From assembly GCA_037043235.1 (NCBI GenBank), contig JAWRVZ010000014.1:4526001-4590000 (forward strand): a stretch of DNA of 64,000 bases, in the 5' to 3' direction. A program made the position numbers and the translations under genes. Positions 40,001 to 51,000 of this stretch are shown piece after piece. The first letter of the stretch is position 1; the number at the start of each line of letters is the position of its first letter. The notes beneath the pieces were generated by a model. The model saw only the letters and a list, made by a program, of their open reading frames with translations, searched no databases and was not told the origin of the DNA. This stretch comes from Rhodeus uyekii. Taxonomy: Eukaryota > Chordata > Actinopteri > Cypriniformes > Acheilognathidae.

Positions 40001-40658
40001 CTGTTGTAGCCCATCAGCCTCAATGTTTTGCGTGTTATGGCTTCACAAATGCTTTGCTGCAGACCACAGTTGTAACAAATGGTTATTTCAGTCAAAGTCG
40101 GTCCATTCTCCTCTGACCTCTAGCATCAACAAGGCATTTTTTGTAAACCCCAGAAATGGTTGTGCGTGAAAATCCCAATAACTGAGCAGATTGTGAAATA
40201 CTCAGACCGGCCCGTCTGGCACCAACAACCATGTCATGCTCAAAATTGCTTAAATCACCTTTCTTTCCCATTCTGACATTCAGTTTGGAGTTCAGGAGAT
40301 TGTTTTGACCAGGACCACACCCCTAAATGCATTTAAGTGCAACTGCCATGTGATTGGTTGATTAGATAAATCCATTAGTGAGAAATTGAACAGGTGTTCC
40401 AAATTTTCCTTTAGGTGAGTGCATATCCAACAGAATCTGGCATGATCATGAAATTCGATTGAAAAATTCTATTAAAATTATTTAAAACACAAATTAAATT
40501 TTTACAAATGTGAGAATTATAATAGAAGACATTAAAGAATTGACGTAACCGATGAGAAAATGCTTAGACAAATAGGAAGTTTGGCCGTTCCACTTCAAAA
40601 ACGTTGACATAATAGGATTGGTGAGTTAACTGAGAGTTGAGATAGGTGAACTCCACTG

Positions 40659-40746
<88 letters not shown>

Positions 40747-42966
40747 TATACTTAAAGTTTAACTGCATTGTACCCTAAAATTATGAATTCTTAAAGACTT
40801 TCAAAGGGTCATGGGTGGGTGTCTTTTTTATACATAAGTCAGATAAGTTGTTTTGACAAAAATATCTCATGTCTTTTTATTATTGTTCTTTTTAAAGAAT
40901 TGAGACCTAAATTTCACTAATTCAATGTGCATTATAGACTAGCTGTAGACCTAATCTGGTAAATATCTCTTAATAAAGTCATTACGAATTGATCATTCGG
41001 TACTGATATGCTTGCAGATATGTTTAGTCTCCCTTCATTGTAAGGGAGAAAGTGAGTGCGGAAATTTGGGGGATAATATGACTCAAGACAGAGACACTAG
41101 GTCTAGACAGAGGTGTAATGTAATTTAGAATGAGTGGCCAAAGTGCCTAATCCTCTAATTCACATTTTTCTGTTTGGGTGTGTTCGTAGTAAAGATCCAT
41201 CACTTCCAGGCAGAATTATCAGGCATTGTCAAGCAAATTTGATCAGGGTGAACAGTAGTGCTCAGCTTGTCTGCAGACTCTCTACAGACAGGCACTCATC
41301 GTGGATCATTACGTTAACTCTTTGACAACACATAGACGGTTAAGCTGATTATTGGCTCAGTATTACAACACATATTCAGAAGCTGTCTTACACATAAACT
41401 GCTGTGCTGAGTGAGAATAATGATCAGTTTTACACAGACCAAAATCATCATACAAACGTACTGTTGAATACTTTTTTCCCCTTTAAATAGGGAATAGTGT
41501 CTAAGTAGAAGAGAGAATGATGCTTACCCAGACTTTGTGTAATTGGTATTTTGCGCCCATGACACTGTTTTATTGATATACATTGTAATAATGTCCTAGT
41601 CTAGAGATAAAGGAAATGTCTCAGTTTACATACGTTGCCCTAGTTTAAGATGGAATGAGACACTGCATCGACAACAAAATGGCAACACCTTAGCGTCCCG
41701 TGAATCACAATAGAACCAACATGTGTGAACGCATGTCGCGGAAGATGATGCCATGAATCAGGAATATGAAGCTGTGCCGTTAACCGGAAACAGATACTTG
41801 ACCAGTGCCCGAAACAAGTCTGGCAGTTGCAGGAGCTGTGGCTGTTCGACACAGCGTCACATTCCCTCTTAGGGAACTAGGGTTACATATATTTAACCTC
41901 TGAGACATTCTCTGTCAAGGGAACAGGCGCTGCGTCAACAATGCAATGGGGACAAGTATACCAACAGTACCACAGGAACAGGGGGCATGTCAAGAGAAAA
42001 GTAGTTCACTACGTTAACACTCATGTTCCCAGAGTGGAATTGAGGTCTAACTTGGTAGAACCTGATAAAAGTATACGGGAGGACCACCCAGCCGCTTCGC
42101 AAGCTTCTGCAAGAGATACTCCTGCTGTAAGGCAGCCATGCTCAAAGTGGAGTGGGCTTGGATCACCAGGGAGGCAGTCTGGCTGACTCTAGGGCAAGAG
42201 AGATAGCCTCGAATAATCACTCTTTCCTGGTTGGAAGGAGATAATTCCTGCAGTATGATGAGTGAGGCATGAAGTGGCTTGAGCTTTCCTAAGATTAGGG
42301 ATGTAAGAGTGAAGAGGAAATACCTTAATAGGTTAGGAGCTCTAGAAAAGCTCTAGAAACCAGTCCCAGGTTCAATCCTTAGCGTGTTACTGGCCTCAGC
42401 CTTAGTTTGTTACAAAGGAAATATACAAGTAACTATGGGGCATGCAGTTTCCTTGTGGATGGTGTAGAATGGTCTCTTCAACCTTGGTTGAGAGATCAGT
42501 GTCTATGAGCTGGGCCCCCTCAGAAGCCAAGCCCGCAGTTTCCACCGTTCTGACTAGGATGGGCTATCAAGCCCCCTACCTGGAACAGAAGGTCCCTCCT
42601 GCCCAGAATCTCACATGGAGTTCAGTCAAAGAGGGACACTAGCTCGGAAGACACACTCTGCCCACAAATTTGGCACTCTGGCACATTTTTCCATTCACAT
42701 GCAGTGAAAGGAGACTGGAGACTTAAGCTTCAAAATATTTTATGTTTAGTGTTATTAAAAATTTCAGACTAAACACTGAATTTTCAATTTTAGGTGAATT
42801 ATTTTTTTAGCATGTATTATAATTCTATAATACATCCTAATTGTCTGGTGTGTAGTGCGGGAGGACGAATGTGACGAGGAAGGCAGGAATCTATGCCACT
42901 TCAACTTATTCAAAAACTCAGGAAGCACTTTAAATAGAAATCAAACGAGCACTCTTGTGCAAAACA

Positions 42967-43053
<87 letters not shown>

Positions 43054-46000
43054 CAGGTTGAATGAGAACAAACAAACAGGTCTGCAGTGCACACATTCCC
43101 AATGGTGTTTATTAAACAAAAAGGTGACAACTCAACGTGCAAGTACTGAGTTTCCGGGTTCGTGAAGTGAAGAGGTTGGAAGGTCTATTGTGTTCAGTGC
43201 CTGGAAGGATAGTGGTGTTCTCTCAATCTTCGCTCGAATCTGAAGGAGTAGAGACATTGAGTACACACGGTTAGCATATCCTGCAGTTAAGAACTAGCTC
43301 ACCCTTTCTTCCTCCTCCTCTGCTTAAATCCTTTCTTCTTAACAAAGTCCAGGTGTGGCCCATCAATGCCTACTCCTGGCTGACTATTGAATGATGAGAA
43401 GTAATTGCAGGGCGATGCTGAAGTGCATTCTGGATACTTGTCACAATAAATAGATAGTGCATCGGGGAACAGTGAGGAGTACACCAACACACGTCTTAAT
43501 ATATACGATGACAGAGAAAGAGAAAGAGTGTAACAGAGGGACTCACAGGCAGGGATCCAAACGCAATGTCTTTTAATGAAGATAACAGAGGTGGTCGTAC
43601 AGGCAGGGTTAAACAGGGGCAAACAGGAACAGAAGGGCAGGCAGAATCAGAGACGGTGTCACAGGCAAACAGGTCAGGGTAGGCAGATAACGATCACAGG
43701 TAGAGAATCCAGGCAGAGGTCAAAAGGCAGGCAGACAGGTTCAGAAACGGGTAAGCAGGCAGAATCGGTGACAGGATACAAAACAGAATATAAATGCTCA
43801 GAAATGCTAACCGGGGTACAACAAGACTTCGCGATGAGTGTAAGAATGAAGCAGTCCTTTATAGTCCAAGTAATGATAAACAGGTGGTGTGGCAAACAGT
43901 GATGGAGTCCAGGTGTGTGTGTGTAATCAGTCCAGTGTGATGGTTGCTGGGAAATGTAGTGTGTAGTGTAGAGTCAGTATATGTGTGAGCTCCCTCTGGT
44001 GGCCATGGAGGGGAGCGCAGAGCTCATATCATAACACAGAGGAACACATGCGGGCTTAGATACACAAGCAATGATGGGGAACAGAAGACTAACGAGGGAA
44101 GTGATTGATGTGACAGGTGAGGGAAATGACACTGGAAAACACACAGGAAACAGGAAACAGGAAGTGTGAAGAGACATGACTGACTTGACACAGACATAAC
44201 TGTGACACTAAACGTATTATTTAAAAATATATATATTTTTACTAAATGTTCTACATAAACTTCGTTTTTGTGTGTCCAGATGCTTAAAATGCCTAGACTA
44301 GTCTTACAAGTTAGGCATTTAATTATTTTTCTTCAAGACTAGTCAAAACTAGTATAAGTTAGTGACATGAAATTGGATTGGTCTAATCTAATTACTAGTT
44401 GGTCAAACTATTTGAGCTATGCTTATGCAACTGGTCCTTGGATTCATTGTGCTTTTGGAGACTTTATAGTTGATCTATTTGTCATCTTTTTTTCTGTATA
44501 GTTGTCCTCTTGGACACTACTGCTGTGCTGGGAGAACTAAGCTGGAAGACCTACCCACTAAATGGGGTAAGTAATATTTCCCTGTGTCCATTGTACCTTA
44601 TACAGTAATACCTTGGTTTACGAGTTTAATTCGTTCCAAGAGCGAGCTCGTAAACCAAAATGCTCGTACACCAAAACAAATTTCCCCATAAGAATGCACT
44701 AAAAATCAATTAATTCGTTCCACATGACCACAAATGCCCATTTTAAATATTATTTTGGTTGTACCCTATTAATTGCAGTTAAAATTGTAACCATTAAGAT
44801 CTCATATAAATACTAATTAATAATTGACAATTAAACTCTAGAAATACTTGACAATTTACTGTAATGCACATCAGGTTTGAGCAGCCTACTTGGAGGAGAG
44901 AGAGGAGGGAGGAGAGGGGAGCGGGGAAAGCAAGGATGAAAGCAAATGAGTGAATTTATTATAATAGTGCAGAAAACAAAAGAGTGATAATCCAGAGTTA
45001 AAGTCGTGGAACATGGGAGCCGCAAACGAACGAATTTGCGGGAGCCGCGAGAGAACTAATTCGTGGGAGCCTCGAACAAACGAATTCGCGGGAGCCGCGA
45101 ACGAACGAATTGTTTTTCGATTTTCAAAGAATGTGTGAAAGATTGTTAGTCTAATCTTATATTGTTATGATTACCATCTTCTTGGCTAAAAGATGGTACC
45201 ATTTTGAAAGACGTGAAAAACACATAGTGGCTGCTATCCGGTCCTGAAGTAAACAAGACAGCGCGGGGTTAGTTGTAACACTAAGCCGCATTGAACAAGT
45301 TGCATCAATAATCATATATTTTGCATTGTATTAACCTATTAAAACGTTTTTCATGTCATTACATTGTTCAAAACACAACAAATGTAAAAAAATAAAGGAA
45401 AAAAGTTATGCTTATGATCACCAAGACGCAACTTTTTTAAACAAATAAAAATACGTGAATGACCTTGCATTGGATAACATGGTGTTACAACTAACCCGCT
45501 GTCTGTTAAAACGAGCCCCGCTCACGGGGTAAGAAGTCAAATTTTTCTCCTTGCGCTTTTGCCGATACTGCAGAGAAACAGCAGGTCCGACGAACATGAA
45601 AACAGTGCTCATTTGTAGGAGAGGCTTATATGCTGTTTGTATAAAAATATGGTTTGTCTAACCCTATTACTTTGTTTATTATTTGGCTAAAACCGTGTAT
45701 ATTTCACTACGTGAACAATAGTGATCACAATTAATTAATGTTTAGAATATAAGGTAAAAACCTCTGTAAATCACTTATAAAAATATCAATGTGGTGAATG
45801 ATAGAGCCAATGAAGGAGTTAAGGGGTTATAAAGGGGTTGGAACCTGACTGTGTTATGAGAGGCTGTCATTAGGATATTTCATGTAAAAATGCGCACAAG
45901 GATGCTGAGCGTTAGGACTTTTTCCACACAGAACTGCGCATGGGTGAGGGAAATTTGTTCTCGTACACCGATACAATGCTCGTACACCGATTCGACCCTC

Positions 46001-47846
46001 CTTGCTCGTACACCGATTTGCTCGTATACCAAGTCGCTCGTAAACCGAGGTATTACTGTACATAATTTCCCTTGCACTATAGGGTAAGGGTACCACAGCT
46101 ATTTAAAAAAAGGTTAATGCAATTTGCAGTCTGCATAATTCATGTGAAAAAAAAGTTCTTATAATGATATTTAATCACAAGCCACTGGAATGGCATTAGT
46201 GATCCAGAATGTATGCAGGTAATTTCTTAGAAGGTAATTATTAACACAGGTCTTAATAATTCAATTTCACATCCTTTCATTTTTGTGAATACTATAGAGG
46301 GGTTTTCCAAGACATTAAAACCAGTCAAAAGGATAGAAGCAATTTGAATGAAGCAACCAAGTGTGATCTCACAGCCCAAAGAGCTTCTAATAGTAAAGCT
46401 ACTATTATTAAACCAATTTCATGATAAGGAACAGAATGATTGATGCTCAATCACAGCCCTTTTTCTGAGACTGAAGTATCAGTCCTGCTTTGAGTTGTAC
46501 TAGAGTGGAAGTGTTGTAGTGGAGGAACTAGAGTCAGCCCAGTCTTTTTTTTTTAAATGATTATTATTATATATATATATATATATATTTTTTTTTTTTT
46601 GAGGTTGTGTAAAATGATCTATAGCCCATAAAATGATTTCCCAATGGAGATGCTGTGCACATCTTCATATTAGTTCTGCTCTTACACAGGTGCCTATGAT
46701 CTCAAAGAAAGCAAGTTCATCTCAATAGTAAACATCACTTGGGCTTTGTTTTGTATGCAGTAAGAGGCTGGTGCATACTGCTGATCAAATCAATAATTAA
46801 TCTTATAATATCCTAGGTCACATACCCTTCACATTAGTATTTACCACAATGTCTTTTCCTGGTTCTTTCTGTTGGGTCAGAGTATGTCATGTTAATCAAA
46901 GCCTTTTTCATTCTTCTCCCATAGCCAGATGGAACACACCTTTTCCAGTCTGGAGAGAATTTACCCGCCATTTAATTTGTTTTCTAGTGATAGGGGGACC
47001 AGCTTGTGTGTTTTGTTTACTCTGGCACAGACATATCCTATGGGGGTTCTATCTCTCTACCTCTCTCTCTGCCTCTCTCCCCTCTACCTTTTCTGTTTGA
47101 AGAAACAGGTTTGTTTGTTTGTGCTGTTCCATTGTTTCGTTGACTATTCTCTTGGTTCCCCTCCACTGTAAGCCCTTCAGATTCTGTGTTGTAATTACCA
47201 AATGTTTCACAGAATCCTGGTGTTCTCATGTAGAAAGTATTGTGGAAGTATTATACTAACCGTCATCAATAGTTAAGTGATACAGGGAAATGCAAGGAAA
47301 ACTCAAGATGTCATGTTTAAATGTTTACGACGGGATAGGGTTAGAAAATGTTTAACTACGGGATCCAGACCTGAAATTAATTGAATATCTTTGGGATGTA
47401 CTGGAATAGACTTTACAGAGTGCTTGAATCTTGCATTGTGATTATAAGATCTTGAGCAAAAATTGGTGCATCAATTTTTGCTCAAGATCTTGTATTGACA
47501 AAGTGGTGCATCCCTTTCAGTGCATTTAAAGTCTGGGCTCAGAGGTGCCAATTCAAGTATGAAAACAATTCTTCATTTTCCCTCCCAACTATTCTCTCAC
47601 AATTTTAGCCTGATGAATCTTTTCATTGTCATCCTGGATACATACGATGTGTCTAAGTCAGCAAAATCAATTTTGAGAAAAATCTATTTAAAGTGTTGTG
47701 ATGTTTCTAAAACAATATCACCTAGCAGCCGTACATTAACTCTGAATTTGGCACACACCAAGTTAAAACCAATATCTATAGGGAAAATATTTATTCAATA
47801 CACACACACATACATATATATACACATACATACATACATACATACA

Positions 47847-47880
<34 letters not shown>

Positions 47881-47926
47881 CACATATATATATATATATA
47901 CATACATACATACATACATACATACA

Positions 47927-48018
<92 letters not shown>

Positions 48019-51000
48019 GTTGTGTGTGTGTATTGAATAAATATTTTCCCTATAGATATTGGTATATATATATATATTCAACTTATTGAACAAATGTATA
48101 TAAAGAATATTTAACATTATTACCCAACTAATTTTTCTGCTGAACAATCAGTTTGTGAAACGTGTCACTGATTAAGGGCTACCTATGTCGTGATATAGCA
48201 AAATATAGCAAATATAGCATAATTATGCAACACAAAAACAATAATAACTACAAATAAGAAATTGTCCGTCTAATTAATTAAGATTATAAAAAAGAATAAA
48301 TATAAGTTGAACAAAATGTCCCATGACAATTGCAGTGGATTTACAGCATTAGTCACTCACTCATTCATATATATTACAAATAGCATATATTGACGAAATT
48401 GTACACTGTCCAATGAGAAATCTAGAGATTATTTAGATTAATCCTTTGATGGCAAAGCTGAACTTTGAACTCTCAATTGCTCCGTGCTTATTTAGTGCTT
48501 AAGAAACATTTCTTATTATTATTATGAGGCTTAATACTTTAAGTATTTTTAAGGTTTCTTTAAGGATTTTAAGTATTCTTTGATGAATAGAAAGTTAAAA
48601 AACAACATGTATTTGAAATAAGAAACTTATAACGTCATTATGACTGTATTATGACTTATAACTAATTCGTCTCTTTACTGTAATATACATATAAGTTAAA
48701 AGTGCAAATATTTTGTGACAAAATAAGTTTTTGATGTAAGAACTTTTACTTACATCAAAAAGATAATTTACTTTGACTCAGGTACTGTTGTTCTTTTCCA
48801 AGATGGAAAAAGCTGTGACAATCATCAAAGATGGTCAATTCGTTGTAAATGAGTATAATTAAAAAACAGTCAGCATAGTTACATTGCTGTAGTTACGATA
48901 CAAAGACTTCTGTGTCAATCAATGAGTGATTAATGATCTCTTTAACGCTCTCTCGTTCCCTGATGGCTATTTGAAAGGTTGACCTTTTGTAAAAAGGCCT
49001 GTCCGTCTCTTTTCAAAGAGAGCACGGCACTGGGACGTGAATGATTAATACATGCTGTTTTAGAAGTTGTGTCAAGATGAGACAGAAAGCCACACTTTAG
49101 AGTGTTAATTTCTTGTCTGCAATAGAACTTTCAGTAACCTTCAGAAGAATTGATCAAAGAGTCGACCACATTTGGTCGATGTTATACCAGTGAGTTCAAC
49201 CAGGGTACCAGGGTAAGTTCAAGGGCATACTATGATTTTGCTTTGTTATACCTATAAAAAAAAGAAATGATAAATTATAGAGCTGCCAATAGATTGAAAC
49301 TACTTTTAAAACCGAACAAAAATAATATAGCTGTCAGTGTTTTGCCACATTCGGTCTAGTAATCTCTTATTGTTGTGGCAGAGCTCTGACACTACCGTAA
49401 TGTCTTGAGTTGTGTGTGTGTGTGCGCGGCTTCAAGTGTTCGAGTCGCGTGCACGCTTGTCTGTGTAACGTCTTTTGTGCGAGTTATGATGTCTGGTCCT
49501 GATACTTTGGTCTGGTTCAGCTTCAGTTTTGAATCGGGATTCGGGCATTCATGACTCGTGTGTTTGTTCTTGTCCTGAGCGCACAAGCCGAGTGGTTCCT
49601 TGTTTTTGTGCGCTCTATGTTTTGTGAGTGGGCGGGTCTCTCTTGGGTCTGTGTGCAGTGTTGTGAGCATGCGGTTTGTGTTTATATCAGCCGCATGCTT
49701 TCATATTGTGTTTTTGTGACGTGTCTTTGTTTAATGTGAACACGCGGCGATTCACATTGGCTGCGTGTTCATGTCTCGTCAATGTGTAACCCTCCCACCT
49801 TGTTTCCCTGCTTAACTTTGATTTGCCCCAGCTGGTTCCCAATCAATTACTGTTCCTCCTGTGTATTTATTCTCCCAGTTTCTGCTGACTTGTGCTGTCT
49901 TGTCGTCATTTCTTGCCTTGTATTCAGTGTTCCAGTGTCAGGTCCAGTCGTGGTTTCTAGTCTTGTTTTTGTCGAGTTTATCCAGTCTTGTTTTTCCACC
50001 ACGGGGAGGTTTTTGTTCTGTTTTATTTAGTTTTTTTTTTTATAATAAAGTCCCCATACTCTATTAACATTGAGTCCTCGCTTCCTGCTACCTGACAATC
50101 GCTGCAAGCAGCTAAGACAGGCCCGAACCCAGCATCTCTGCCAGCCTTAAGGAAAATTGTACAATGCTGGGCAATATGCATTTAAAGTAGGTAAATATAA
50201 AAGGACTATGTCAAAGTAGCTTGAATATGCCACATTTATTACAGGAGTTGGTGCCACTATAACTGTGAACAACAATAGAGATATTCATAAATTAAATATA
50301 GATGCATTTCATGTTATAGCATTTCATAGATCATCCTTTTTAAATATACAGTGGTGTAAAAAAGAGTTTGCCCCATTCCTGATTTCTTTTTTTTCTTTTT
50401 TTTTTGTCACACTTAATTGTTTCAGATAACCAAGACATGTTATACATAGTAAAAGACAACACAAGTAAACACAAAATTCAGTTGTTTTTTTATTTTTATT
50501 AAAGTTGTTGTTATTAAGGGAAAACAAAATCCAAGCATGGCCATGTGTAAAAAGTGCTTAACTTTAAGATAACTTAACTGTGGTTTATCACCCCTGACAA
50601 ACCAAGGCCAGATTACTGCTACACCTGCTCTCAATCAAGAAATCCCTTAAGTAGGACCTGGTTGACAAAGTGAAGTAGACTAAAAGCTCTTCAGGAACAA
50701 ATGAGACAGAAAGTATTTGAAATACAAATACTATATTGAAATACTATTTGAAATACCCCACAACAACATCCAAGGAACTACAGGCGTCCCTCGTCTCAGT
50801 TGGGGCCAGTGTTCGTGACCCTACCATAGGAAAAAGAGTGGGAAAAAATTACTGAAAATCACTGCTGTTTAAAAATAACATTTAAGGCTCGTCTCATTTT
50901 TGCCAGAAAACATCTTGATGATGCTTTCAAGGGGATGAGCTTACAGCCTTTTGAAAACCGATCTACCACCACCAAGATGCTGATATGTCCATTGGAGGGG

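Larger units (their letters stand above)
25022..44501 (+). other. Intron 1 of epha6
   Basis: A 19,480-bp intron from GTGAGT to TATAG. It is AT-rich and filled with repeats listed separately: SINE pieces, a DIRS-like complex, Tigger, solo LTRs, Tc1, TA repeats. Apart from those I see no exon-like sequence. Stretches 25750-28000, 28090-30030, 33480-34320, 35400-36480, 38150-39320, 40750-41640 and 43050-43520 hold no gene or repeat that I recognise. Confidence 0.85.
44603..46058. mobile_element. Tigger-like non-autonomous element directly downstream of epha6 exon 2
   Basis: Termini CAGTAATACCTTGGTTTACG and CGGTATTACTG-type ends (GTAAACCGAGGTATTACTG) are inverted repeats, flanked by TA (44601-44602, 46059-46060). 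Iterated GCTCGTA(C/A)ACC motifs fill both ends: at least three copies at 44643-44690 and five at 45957-46047. No transposase trace is visible. A nested inverted-repeat unit lies at 45257-45503 and a GGGAGCCGCGAACGAACG-type tandem at 45015-45115. Confidence 0.85.

Noticed and set aside
39793..40116. 107-codon plus-strand frame with His/Cys residues
   Set aside because: Antisense of a degraded Tc1/mariner transposase.
42855..43142. Frames on both strands over the TA run near 43 kb
   Set aside because: Same artefact: Ile-Tyr translation of a dinucleotide repeat.
47520..48147. Long open frames (189 and 118 codons) on both strands
   Set aside because: They translate the TACA/TA microsatellite into Tyr-Ile-His repeats; no real start context or family.
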